Shown here piece after piece: positions 8,584-16,905 of a stretch of 64,000 nucleotides of DNA. Within the stretch, counting starts at the first letter, position 1; each line of letters begins with the position of its first letter. The position numbers were made by a program, and so were the translations under genes. The DNA comes from Bacillus sp. es.036. Lineage in GTDB: Bacteria > Bacillota > Bacilli > Bacillales > Guptibacillaceae. The DNA lies in assembly GCF_002563635.1 (NCBI RefSeq), contig NZ_PDIZ01000001.1, forward strand, positions 2,914,001 to 2,978,000, written 5' to 3'. Under the pieces are notes generated by a model that saw only the letters and a list, made by a program, of their open reading frames with translations, did not search any database and was not told the DNA's origin.

Positions 8584-9259
8584 ACCCGTATTCACCTCTT
8601 GCTTCATCACGGGTTACTAAACCACCATCAATTGCAATAACACGTTTTCTGAATGTATTCACAATATCTTTATTATGGGTTGCCATAATAACAGTTGTAC
8701 CGCGATTGTTGATTTGATCAAGTATATCCATAATGCCCCATGCTGTTTCTGGATCCAGATTCCCCGTTGGTTCATCTGTAAGCAGAATGTGAGGGTTATT
8801 GACGATCGCTCTTGCTATTGAAACCCTCTGCTGTTCTCCTCCAGAAAGTTCGTCCGGAAGGAATCTTGCTTTGTTTTTCAAATTAACGAGACTCAACGTT
8901 TCCATGACTCTCTTGCGCGTATTTGCTTTGCTTTCTTCGATGACTTCAAGAGCAAAAGCGACGTTCTCATAAACCGTTAGCCTTGGTAAAAGCTTGAAAT
9001 CCTGAAAAACAACGCCGATTTCGCGGCGTAGCTTAGGCACATGCTTATTCTTTAATTTGCCAACGTCTTTTCCATTAATAACGATTGTTCCACTTGTAGC
9101 CTTTTCTTCCCGGTACATCATTCTCATAAAGGTTGATTTACCAGCACCACTTGGCCCAACTATGTAAACAAACTCGCCTTTATCAATCTTAATATCAATT
9201 CCGTTAATCGCTTTAATGCCATTGTTATACGTTTTCCAAACATCTTTCATTTCGATCAA
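8573..9259 (-). CDS. ftsE: Cell-division ATP-binding protein FtsE
   Basis: A 228-residue ABC ATPase: Walker A GPSGAGKST near residue 35, Q-loop FQDFKLL, signature LSGGEQQR, Walker B ILLTDEP. It begins MIEMKDVWKTYNNGIKAING, as in other Bacillus FtsE, using a TTG start at 9259 with AGGAAGTGG upstream. It is the first gene of the ftsE-ftsX-M23 operon. The 300-base region upstream holds the promoter, but I could not assign -35 and -10 elements with confidence. Confidence 0.95.
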   Translation of the reverse strand: MIEMKDVWKTYNNGIKAINGIDIKIDKGEFVYIVGPSGAGKSTFMRMMYREEKATSGTIVINGKDVGKLKNKHVPKLRREIGVVFQDFKLLPRLTVYENVAFALEVIEESKANTRKRVMETLSLVNLKNKARFLPDELSGGEQQRVSIARAIVNNPHILLTDEPTGNLDPETAWGIMDILDQINNRGTTVIMATHNKDIVNTFRKRVIAIDGGLVTRDEARGEYGYEN

Positions 9260-9558
9260 ATTGTACCACTTCCTACTTGCTTAAATTCTCGATGCAAATT
9301 CTTAGGAGTAAGGTTCTTATTGATAGTTCGTTTTTTGAATTAGTTCCTTTACATCTGAAGATATTATAACAAACAAATTCGCTATTTTAAGACAAATTTT
9401 TATTACATTTTTGTTTCAAGAACGCTCAATATGACATCTTCTGCAATAATGCATTAATAATCAATAGAATCTCACACAATTTTGCTCCGTATTTCGGGTG
9501 ATTATAGATGGATGGTTGTATGTAAAAAAAAGGTTATTATTTGGCATTATAGCGTATT
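9260..9558. other. Intergenic region upstream of ftsE
   Basis: About 300 bases between the ftsE start and the cccB terminator. AT-rich; must hold the ftsE promoter. No open frame with a ribosome site, no WalR box and no structured leader was found. Confidence 0.5.
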
Positions 9559-9586
9559 AAAAAAGCACTCTATTCGAGTGCTTTTT
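9559..9586 (-). terminator. Terminator after cccB
   Basis: AAAAAGCACTC-TATTC-GAGTGCTTTTT is a perfect stem directly downstream of the cytochrome gene. Confidence 0.9.
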
Positions 9587-9590
9587 ACCA

Positions 9591-9971
9591 TTATTTCATA
9601 TCCGCTAGCCAAGAAGCTAAATTTTCTTCTTGTTCTGTATCTCCTCTTAGAATGTTTCCTGGCATTTGGCCTTTCCCATTCTGTATCACGGCTAGGATTT
9701 CATCTTTTGATAACCGAGAGCCTATGTCTGAAAGCTTTGGCCCTACTTTCCCTTGAAGGTTTTCACCATGACAACTCAAGCAATTCGTTTGATAGGTAGC
9801 TTCTGCAGCTGTTGCATCATATTCCCCTGACGACTCTTCTGCATTTTCATTTTCTGAGGTGTTGTTTGAAGAACTGTCATTACTGCTTTCATTTTCACTG
9901 TTTCCTCCACCACACGCTGCAAGGCTAAAAAGTAAGACAACTGCAAATAAAATCCCGATCCATTTCTTCAT
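9591..9971 (-). CDS. cccB: Cytochrome c-551 lipoprotein
   Basis: A 126-residue lipid-anchored c-type cytochrome for membrane-associated electron transfer. The lipobox SLAAC follows a short hydrophobic signal; next come an Asn/Ser/Glu-rich linker (residues about 28-60), the heme-attachment motif CLSCH, and a later Met in GKGQMPGN as the probable axial ligand. Size and architecture match B. subtilis CccB, which has the same neighbours. The ATG at 9971 follows an AAGGGTGGA ribosome site. It lies 41 bases after yvjA and may be cotranscribed with it. Confidence 0.92.
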   Translation of the reverse strand: MKKWIGILFAVVLLFSLAACGGGNSENESSNDSSSNNTSENENAEESSGEYDATAAEATYQTNCLSCHGENLQGKVGPKLSDIGSRLSKDEILAVIQNGKGQMPGNILRGDTEQEENLASWLADMK

Positions 9972-10012
9972 AATTCCACCCTTTTCCATTCGTTTTCTAC
10001 ACTATTACCGGG

Positions 10013-10897
10013 TTATTCTCTTTTAAAACCTTCTCCTAACACTTCCGTTGCATTCGAAACAATCACAAACGCTGAAGGATCAACACCTTTTACTAGCTCT
10101 TTTAGTTTTGTAACTTCATTTTGCGCTACAACCACCATAAGAATTGGTCGTTTATCGTTTGTGTAACCACCCTGACCAGATATTCTCGTTACTCCTCGAT
10201 CAATGACAGTAATGATTCCTTCTCGCAACTCTTCTTCTTTATCTGAAATAATGAGGGCCATTTTTGAGTAACCAAGGCCCAGCTGAACAACATCAATCGT
10301 TTTACCTGTTAAGTACATCGCAATCAGGGCATAAAGAGCTTCTTCAAGGCTAAAGACAAATGCTGATGCTACAACGATCAGTCCATCAATCATAAAGACA
10401 CACGTACCAAGTGAAACTCCCGTATACTTATTCACGATCTGAGCGGCAAGATCTGTCCCACCTGTTGAAGCTTTTCCTCTAAACACAATTCCTAAACCAA
10501 CACCAACACCTAAACCACCGAACAGAGCACCTAATAAGGGATCGGTTGTCGCTGGTTCAACATTTTCAGTTAACTTCACGATAAAAGGAAGAAAGAGTGT
10601 TCCCACCAATGTTTTTGGACCATATTTTTTACCAAGAAAAATCAAGCCGCTAATAAACAAAGGGATGTTAAATGCCCACTGGACATAAGCTGGTTTCCAA
10701 TCAAAAACTCCTTTTGTAATTGTACTGATTCCACTCACTCCACCAGAAGCAATACTGTTAGGAAGAAGGAAAAGATTAAAGGCGATCGCTACGATCGCGG
10801 ATCCAACCATAACGCTTACATATTCCAGTATCTTATGATAAGGTGAAACTTTTCTCGCTGTAAACTTCGCTAACGTTGCTATCATAACTCTACTCAC
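10013..10897 (-). CDS. yvjA: YitT family membrane protein with DUF2179 domain
   Basis: A 294-residue protein with about six membrane spans (YitT/DUF161 part, residues 20-205, including GGVSGISTI and GTDLAAQIV) and a C-terminal cytosolic DUF2179 domain (about 215-290, VIDRGVTRISGQGGYT). The same position between prfB and cccB is occupied by yvjA in B. subtilis. The transported substrate, if any, is unknown. Start choice is weak: a GTG at 10897 and an ATG four codons later both lack a strong ribosome site. Confidence 0.88.
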   Translation of the reverse strand: MSRVMIATLAKFTARKVSPYHKILEYVSVMVGSAIVAIAFNLFLLPNSIASGGVSGISTITKGVFDWKPAYVQWAFNIPLFISGLIFLGKKYGPKTLVGTLFLPFIVKLTENVEPATTDPLLGALFGGLGVGVGLGIVFRGKASTGGTDLAAQIVNKYTGVSLGTCVFMIDGLIVVASAFVFSLEEALYALIAMYLTGKTIDVVQLGLGYSKMALIISDKEEELREGIITVIDRGVTRISGQGGYTNDKRPILMVVVAQNEVTKLKELVKGVDPSAFVIVSNATEVLGEGFKRE

Positions 10898-11085
10898 TCA
10901 CTTACTTCTATGATTTTCGTCACTGCTTATCCATAAGCCAAAGCCTTTCGTAGTATATCACCGGGTTTATAGGGTGTAAACCGCATTGTAGCAGCGCGTT
11001 ATCAGGTTGAAGTGCTCTTCTATTCTCTCTTACTTTGCCCCATTTCCTTCAAATCATCATTGCAAGTACTCCCTGTTAAAATAGG

Positions 11086-11118
11086 AAAAAGCCCTTCTTT
11101 CGGCAGAAGGGCTTTTCC
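11086..11118 (-). terminator. Terminator after prfB
   Basis: GGAAAAAGCCCTTCT-TTCGGC-AGAAGGGCTTTTCC forms a long stem ending at the prfB stop. Confidence 0.9.
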
Positions 11119-12229
11119 TTAATTTTGATCATTTAAACGAGATCGCAAGAACGCATCAATAAACGGATCAAGATCCCCATCCATGACAGATTGAGTGTTT
11201 CCGACTTCCATATTTGTACGATGGTCTTTCACCATACTATAGGGGTGGAAAACATATGAACGAATTTGACTACCCCAACCAATTTCTTTTTGCTCGCCTC
11301 GAATTTCGTCAAGCTCCGCTTCTTGTTCTTCAATTTTTAATTGATATAGCTTTGCTTTCAACATTTTCATCGCTTGTTCGCGGTTTTTTATTTGTGAGCG
11401 TTCTCCCTGACAACTCACAACAACATTTGTTGGAAGATGCGTAATTCGAACCGCGGAGTCTGTCGTATTAATGTGCTGTCCACCAGCTCCACTTGCACGA
11501 TACGTATCGACTTTTAAATCTTCTGTACGAATATCAATTTCAATTTCATCGTTAAACTCAGGCATCACTTCACATGAAACAAATGACGTGTGACGTCGAC
11601 CACTTGAGTCAAACGGTGAAATACGAACAAGGCGATGAACGCCTTTTTCAGCTTTTAAATAGCCGTAAGCATTATGGCCTTTAAAGTTTAGCGTGACGCT
11701 TTTCACACCCGCTTCATCGCCCGGAAGATAATCAAGTGTCTCCACTTTAAACCCTTTTTTCTCACCATAACGTGTGTACATCCGAAGGAGCATTGATGCC
11801 CAGTCCTGAGATTCTGTTCCACCAGCGCCCGGGTGAAGTTCAAGAATAGCATTATTTTTATCATGCTCTTCACTCAAGAGAAGCGTTAATTCAAATTGAT
11901 TCACGGCTTTTTTTAGATCTTTAATTTCTACTTCAAGATCTTCAAAAAGCTCCTGATCGTTCTCTTCCTTCACTAATTCATAAGAAACTTCAAGGTTCTC
12001 ATAATTTTCTTGAAGAGAATCGAATTCATTCACTGCTTCTTTTAACGTATTGGATTCGTTGATCACTTTTTGAGCAGCATTCTGGTCATTCCAGAAGTCT
12101 GGATCTGTCATCTGAATATCTAGTTCATCAATGCGGGCTCTCTTATTTTCGAGGTCAAAGAGACCCCCTAAAATCATTTAGTCGTGTTTCGATTGTATTT
12201 AGTTCGCTTCTAATTTCATGCATTTCCAT
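11119..12229 (-). CDS. prfB: Peptide chain release factor 2, with programmed +1 frameshift
   Basis: RF2 ends translation at UAA and UGA. The main frame holds the SPF specificity motif (VRISPFDSS) and the catalytic GGQ loop (SGAGGQHIN). A short first frame begins ATG at 12229 (AGGTG six bases upstream) and runs 24 codons to an in-frame TGA at 12157-12155. The slippage site AGG-GGG-TCT-CTT-TGA-C is intact: an internal AGGGGG Shine-Dalgarno, CTT slippery codon and poorly terminating TGA-C. A +1 shift joins the frames to give about 369 residues. Low RF2 favours the shift, so the gene autoregulates. It follows secA as in B. subtilis. Confidence 0.96.
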
Positions 12230-12268
12230 CGTTTGCACCTCAAGTTTTTCGTTATTTTACATAGAATA

Positions 12269-12296
12269 GGCAGGTGTTCAGCTTTGAACACCTGCC
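12269..12296 (-). terminator. Hairpin between secA and prfB
   Basis: GGCAGGTGTTCA-GCTT-TGAACACCTGCC is a 12-base-pair perfect stem just after the secA stop. The U-run on the minus strand is poor, so it may only attenuate read-through into prfB. Confidence 0.6.
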
Positions 12297-12301
12297 CGGC
12301 A

Positions 12302-14815
12302 TTATTCTGCTTTGCCGTGACAATTCTTATATTTCTTGCCACTTCCACAAGGGCAAGGGTCGTTTCGGCCAATGTCCTGTTTTTTCTTCACAGGTTTTGG
12401 CTTCGAACTTGCTTCTTCTTTTGGATTTACGGCTTTTCCTTCTGCTACTTTTTCTCGCTTCAAATTGCTTTCAATTTGAGCTCTCATGATATAGGTCGAT
12501 ACTTCTTCTTCGATCTCAGTAACCATATCTTCGAACATTTCGTATCCTTCGAATTGGTATTCACGAAGGGGATCGTTCTGTCCGTAAGCTCTTAGGTGGA
12601 TACCCTGGCGCAATTGATCCATCGCATCAATGTGATCCATCCATTTGCGATCCACACTGCGAAGAAGAATCACTTTTTCGAATTCACGCATGCGTTCAGG
12701 TTCAAACTCCGCTTCTTTCTCATCGTAGTTTACTTTCATTTTCTCAACGAGAAGTTCTACGATTTCTTCCTTATCAAGGCCTTTAATATCTTTCACCGTC
12801 ACTTGACCTTCCTGAAGGAAAATTCCTTTCGCATGATCAAGAATAGCCTGGTGATCCCACTCTTCTTGAATGTCTTCATCACCCGTGTGAGCATCTACAA
12901 TTCGCGAAATGACAGAAGTTAGCATTGTTTCAACAATCTCACGTAAATTATCTGATTCAAGTACTTCAGCACGCTGAGCATAAATAATCTCACGCTGCTG
13001 TCTCATGACATCATCGTATTGAAGAAGCTGTTTACGTGCATCATAGTTGTTTCCTTCAACGCGTTTTTGAGCTGATTCGACAGCTCTCGATACGAGCTTC
13101 GATTCAATCGGCTGGTCCTCTTCCATTCCGAGGCGGTTCATCATGTTCATCATATTATCTGAACCGAATCTTCTCATCAGTTCATCTTCCATTGAAATGT
13201 AGAACCGAGATTCACCAGGGTCACCTTGACGACCTGAACGTCCACGCAGCTGGTTATCAATTCTACGACTTTCATGACGTTCTGTACCTAGAATGAAAAG
13301 ACCACCAAGATCTAATACGCCAGCACCAAGCTTGATGTCTGTTCCTCGCCCCGCCATGTTCGTTGCAATCGTAACAGAACCTTTTTGGCCTGCAGACTCA
13401 ATAATCTCCGCTTCTCGCGCATGGTTCTTTGCGTTTAAGATGTTATGTGGAATCCCACGTTTCTTTAAAAATTGTGAGATTAACTCTGATGTTTCAACTG
13501 CAACTGTACCAACTAGAATAGGTTGTCCCTTTTTATGGCGCTCCTCAATTTCTCTAGCAAGGGCCTGGAACTTACCATTCGTTGATTTGTATACAAGATC
13601 TGGATAATCCATTCGAGCAATTGGTTTATTTGTCGGTATTGCAATAACATTCATATTGTAAATGTTACGGAATTCTTCTTCCTCCGTTTTGGCTGTACCA
13701 GTCATACCAGAAAGCTTCTCATACATTCTAAAGTAGTTTTGGAATGTAATTGTTGCAAGCGTCATACTTTCACGCTGAATGACTAAACCTTCTTTTGCTT
13801 CAATCGCCTGATGAAGCCCATCACTATAGCGGCGGCCCGCCATCAAACGTCCAGTAAAGGAATCAACGATCACCACTTCTTCATCCTGAACGACATAATC
13901 CATATCAAGCTGCATAATAAAGTTCGCTTTCATCGCCTGGTTAATGTGATGATTCAATTGAACATGTTTGTAATCATAGAGGTTTTCAATTGAGAAGAAT
14001 TTCTCTGCTTTTGTAATCCCATCTTCGGTTAATTGGACATTCTTTGTTTTAATATCGACATTATAGTCATCTTCTTCTTTTAACGTTCTAACAAATTGAT
14101 TAGCCTGAATGTATAGCGTTGTGGATTTCTCCGCACTACCAGAAATAATCAGCGGTGTTCTCGCTTCATCTATTAAGACAGAGTCAACTTCATCGATAAT
14201 GGAATAATGAAGAGGGCGCTGTACCATCTCTTCTTTGTATAGGACCATGTTGTCTCGTAAATAGTCAAATCCAAATTCATTATTTGTTCCATACGTAATA
14301 TCCGCAGCATACGCTTCTGCTTTCTCTTCTTTTGAAAGACCGCTAATGTTTAATCCTACTGTTAAACCAAGGAAATGGTAAAGTTCACCCATCTCTTCAG
14401 CGTCACGCTTCGCAAGGTATTCGTTGACCGTAATAACGTGAACGCCTTTACCAGTTAACGCGTTAAGGTAGACAGGCATTGTCGCACTTAGCGTTTTACC
14501 TTCACCTGTTTTCATTTCAGCAATGTTTCCTTCATGAAGGGCGGCTGCCCCCATGATTTGTACAGGGAACGGGCGCATACCTAGAACGCGATCTGATGCT
14601 TCGCGTACAGTGGCATACACTTCTGGTAACATTTTATCGAGCTTTTCACCTTTTTCAATTCGTTCTTTATATTCTTCCGTTTTGTTACGAAGCTGATCGT
14701 CTGATAACTGCTTAATTTGATCTGAAAATGCTTCCACTTGATCTGCAATCTTTTGCAGGCGGGTTAACTGACGCTCATTGCCGTTTGGTATAATCTTGCG
14801 TAATAAACCTTTCAT
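12302..14815 (-). CDS. secA: Preprotein translocase ATPase SecA
   Basis: An 837-residue motor that pushes secretory proteins through SecYEG. Visible landmarks: MKTGEGKTL (Walker A) near residue 100, [21 protein letters not shown] (DEAD-type Walker B) near 205, the helicase segments [10 protein letters not shown] and [14 protein letters not shown] near 490-530, and the C-terminal zinc-binding SEC-C motif [13 protein letters not shown]. Length matches Firmicute SecA (841 in B. subtilis). The ATG has GAGGAG upstream. It would serve the many exported wall proteins in this window. Confidence 0.98.
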   Translation of the reverse strand: MKGLLRKIIPNGNERQLTRLQKIADQVEAFSDQIKQLSDDQLRNKTEEYKERIEKGEKLDKMLPEVYATVREASDRVLGMRPFPVQIMGAAALHEGNIAEMKTGEGKTLSATMPVYLNALTGKGVHVITVNEYLAKRDAEEMGELYHFLGLTVGLNISGLSKEEKAEAYAADITYGTNNEFGFDYLRDNMVLYKEEMVQRPLHYSIIDEVDSVLIDEARTPLIISGSAEKSTTLYIQANQFVRTLKEEDDYNVDIKTKNVQLTEDGITKAEKFFSIENLYDYKHVQLNHHINQAMKANFIMQLDMDYVVQDEEVVIVDSFTGRLMAGRRYSDGLHQAIEAKEGLVIQRESMTLATITFQNYFRMYEKLSGMTGTAKTEEEEFRNIYNMNVIAIPTNKPIARMDYPDLVYKSTNGKFQALAREIEERHKKGQPILVGTVAVETSELISQFLKKRGIPHNILNAKNHAREAEIIESAGQKGSVTIATNMAGRGTDIKLGAGVLDLGGLFILGTERHESRRIDNQLRGRSGRQGDPGESRFYISMEDELMRRFGSDNMMNMMNRLGMEEDQPIESKLVSRAVESAQKRVEGNNYDARKQLLQYDDVMRQQREIIYAQRAEVLESDNLREIVETMLTSVISRIVDAHTGDEDIQEEWDHQAILDHAKGIFLQEGQVTVKDIKGLDKEEIVELLVEKMKVNYDEKEAEFEPERMREFEKVILLRSVDRKWMDHIDAMDQLRQGIHLRAYGQNDPLREYQFEGYEMFEDMVTEIEEEVSTYIMRAQIESNLKREKVAEGKAVNPKEEASSKPKPVKKKQDIGRNDPCPCGSGKKYKNCHGKAE

Positions 14816-14871
14816 AGAAACGCTCCTCTTTTGTTGTCAGTAGAGTGCTATCATATAACTATACTTAGAAT

Positions 14872-14899
14872 TTTATATACTATGTAGCTATTTTAACAA
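14872..14899 (-). promoter_or_regulatory. Candidate sigma-A promoter of secA
   Basis: On the minus strand TTGTTA and TATAAA are separated by 16 bases, about 55 bases before the secA start. The match is moderate. Confidence 0.45.
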
Positions 14900-14994
14900 T
14901 TAGTTGCGGGAGGCACAAGAAAGTAAAAAAGCTCACGGTCTGAAATACTATATTAATGAAGGAAAAAACAAATTTAATTTTCTTACATAAGTAA

Positions 14995-15019
14995 AGGGCA
15001 GAGGTTATCCCCCTGCCCT
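14995..15019 (-). terminator. Possible terminator after hpf
   Basis: AGGGCAG-AGG-TTATC-CCC-CTGCCCT forms a stem 17 bases after the hpf stop. The following U-tract is weak. Confidence 0.55.
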
Positions 15020-15035
15020 GGTTTATATTTATTCG

Positions 15036-15602
15036 TTAGTCTTGTTCGATTAGGCCGTATTTTCCATCTTTACGGCGATAGACAACACCAGTGCTTCCAG
15101 TCACTGCGTTTGAGAAGACGAAGAAGCTATGACCGAGCATGTCCATTTGAAGAATGGCTTCTTCAACGTCCATTGGTTTAAATGTAAAGCGCTTCGTTTT
15201 GACAACTTGCAGATCGTCATCCTCATCCATGTCAGCTTCAGCGACACTAGTCATTGTTGGGTTAAGTTCATCGCGGAACATATATTTTACGCTACCTTCC
15301 TGACGGAATTTGCGATTAACTTTCGTTTTATGTTTGCGAATTTGACGCTCAAGTTTCTCAACAACCAAATCAATTGCTGCATACATATCCTGATGCTCTT
15401 CTTCTGCGCGAAGTAGAAGGTTTGGCATCGGAATCGTAACTTCGATCATTTGCTGATCGTTGTAAACCTTCATATTTACATGAACATCAGAATTAGGTGG
15501 AGTATCGAAATACCTTTCAAGTTTACTTACCTTCTTCTCAGTGTATTCTCTCATTGCAGGTGTAACTTTAATGTTTTCACCACGGATGTTGAAATTCATC
15601 AT
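15036..15602 (-). CDS. hpf: Long-form ribosome hibernation promoting factor
   Basis: A 188-residue protein that joins two 70S ribosomes into inactive 100S dimers in stationary phase. It begins MMNFNIRGENIKVTPAMREY (S30AE domain, about residues 1-105) and ends with the dimerisation domain KRFTFKPMDVEEAILQMDML...VVYRRKDGKYGLIEQD, colinear with B. subtilis YvyD/HPF (189 residues). GGAGG lies eight bases before the ATG. A sigma-B-type promoter is visible upstream. In B. subtilis flagellar genes follow; here a cold-shock gene and comFC do. Confidence 0.96.
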   Translation of the reverse strand: MMNFNIRGENIKVTPAMREYTEKKVSKLERYFDTPPNSDVHVNMKVYNDQQMIEVTIPMPNLLLRAEEEHQDMYAAIDLVVEKLERQIRKHKTKVNRKFRQEGSVKYMFRDELNPTMTSVAEADMDEDDDLQVVKTKRFTFKPMDVEEAILQMDMLGHSFFVFSNAVTGSTGVVYRRKDGKYGLIEQD

Positions 15603-15642
15603 GTGGCACTCCTCCTTCCATGCTATACCTCTATTATTCGTT

Positions 15643-15669
15643 ATACCCTTATCATTCCCCTCTATAAAC
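15643..15669 (-). promoter_or_regulatory. Sigma-B-type promoter of hpf
   Basis: On the minus strand GTTTAT, 15 bases, GGGTAT, against the Bacillus general-stress consensus GTTTAA-N12-15-GGGTAT. It ends about 40 bases before the hpf start. hpf (yvyD) is a known sigma-B target in B. subtilis, so position and function agree. Confidence 0.75.
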
Positions 15670-15795
15670 TTTAAAAAAACTCATTTATTTTTACGTTTTT
15701 TTCACAAAACATCCTAAAATACGACAATTTTTAACAACAATACTCTATAGTTCCTTTTTTATCTCACATTCAGATACAGAAAACGGAAAAAATAA

Positions 15796-15825
15796 AAAGC
15801 CCTTATCCAATTGGATAGGGGCTTT
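15796..15825 (-). terminator. Terminator after the cold-shock gene
   Basis: AAAGC-CC-TTATCCAA pairs with TTGGATA-GGG-GCTTT, then TTTTTATTTTTTCC on the minus strand. Confidence 0.9.
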
Positions 15826-15841
15826 AAGCGTTTGTTTAAAT

Positions 15842-16042
15842 TTAAGATACTTTTTCTACATTAGCAGCTTGTGGCCCACGAGCGCCTTCAACAATCTCGA
15901 ATTCAACTGTCTGACCTTCTTCTAGAGACTTGAATCCTTCACCAGTGATTGCTGAGAAATGTACAAAAACGTCGTCGCCATCTTCTCTTTCAATAAACCC
16001 AAAACCTTTTTCATTGTTAAACCATTTTACTTTTCCCTGCAT
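15842..16042 (-). CDS. csp: Cold-shock protein (CspB family)
   Basis: A 66-residue single-domain nucleic-acid chaperone. It has both RNA-binding motifs, KGFGFIE (RNP1) and VFVHF (RNP2), and the family ending [16 protein letters not shown]. The start at 16042 gives [18 protein letters not shown], the canonical N-terminus; GAAGGGA is 12 bases upstream, somewhat far, and a second ATG four codons earlier overlaps it. A near-consensus promoter lies just upstream. The gene sits between hpf and comFC, where B. subtilis carries flagellar genes. Confidence 0.94.
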   Translation of the reverse strand: MQGKVKWFNNEKGFGFIEREDGDDVFVHFSAITGEGFKSLEEGQTVEFEIVEGARGPQAANVEKVS

Positions 16043-16090
16043 CTTGTTCAACATTCCCTTCAAAAATCTTCATGGCAGTGCCATACATTT

Positions 16091-16119
16091 ACTATACGTG
16101 CGAGCCTAAACCCTGTCAA
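16091..16119 (-). promoter_or_regulatory. Strong sigma-A promoter of the cold-shock gene
   Basis: On the minus strand TTGACA, exactly 17 bases, TATAGT. Predicted transcription start near 16084, leaving a leader of roughly 40 bases. It lies just downstream of comFC. Confidence 0.85.
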
Positions 16120-16182
16120 AGGGGTTTTTTTGTTGATTAAACTCGAATGAAGGCGCTTTCTATAAAAGTTCTCGACACAACC

Positions 16183-16905
16183 TTATCCCCTGCTCAAAGT
16201 AAGAGAATAAACGTTAGATGCCCCCGCATTTTTAAGCGTAAATGCTGCATAATGGATCGTCGTTCCTGTCGTATAAATATCATCCAGTAAAAGAAGCTTT
16301 TTACCCACTACATTTGCCCCTTCTACGATTTGGAACATTTCTTCTTCACGGTTTATCCTCTTTTCTCTCGTTCGTTTACTCTGCTTCTCTTCATTTTTCG
16401 TTCTCATTAATGGAGAGTCTTGGACAAATCTCGTGCCCTCGATCCACACCTCACATTGATTAAATCCTCTTTCATACATCCTCTCCTGACTAGCGGGCAT
16501 TGGGATGACTTGATCTATAAACGAATAAGACCCTTTTAACTCACGAAGAATTAAACTTGAGAATACTCTTCCTACTTCAACATCTCCTCTAAATTTATAT
16601 AGCGCAAGAATCTTTTTCAAAAAATCATTGTACTCGAAGGATGATTTGTTATGAGTAAGGACCTCACCCCATCCCCTTTCTCCCCATCTCACACAGTCAG
16701 AACATTGTTTTCCTTCCACAAACCTAGAATCGATTTGTTGAAGTGAACGCCCACATTTTAAACAAAGTGGCCCTACAATAGGAAGAAGTTGATTTCGACA
16801 CGTTTCACAGCATGGAAGATTGTTTTTCATTCCAAACAAAAGCTGCCATGAAAGTTGATTGCTGGTATCCTCTCCACACAATGGGCACCGATCTAGTGTA
16901 GCCAC
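16183..16905 (-). CDS. comFC: ComFC, phosphoribosyltransferase-like competence protein
   Basis: A 240-residue protein of the ComF family, needed for uptake of single-stranded DNA together with ComFA. An N-terminal four-cysteine zinc site (CPLCGED, CCETCRN, then CLKCGRS and CSDCVRWG) is followed by a type I phosphoribosyltransferase fold with the PRPP loop LLLLDDIYTTGTT near residue 210. The start is a GTG 12 bases after GGAGG; it overlaps comFA by 13 bases. comFB, which lies between comFA and comFC in B. subtilis, is missing. Confidence 0.93.
   Translation of the reverse strand: MATLDRCPLCGEDTSNQLSWQLLFGMKNNLPCCETCRNQLLPIVGPLCLKCGRSLQQIDSRFVEGKQCSDCVRWGERGWGEVLTHNKSSFEYNDFLKKILALYKFRGDVEVGRVFSSLILRELKGSYSFIDQVIPMPASQERMYERGFNQCEVWIEGTRFVQDSPLMRTKNEEKQSKRTREKRINREEEMFQIVEGANVVGKKLLLLDDIYTTGTTIHYAAFTLKNAGASNVYSLTLSRG

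Noticed and set aside
16100-16130. AACCC...GGGGTTTTTTT hairpin on the plus strand
   Set aside because: No plus-strand gene ends here; on the minus strand the same bases form the -35 region of the cold-shock promoter.
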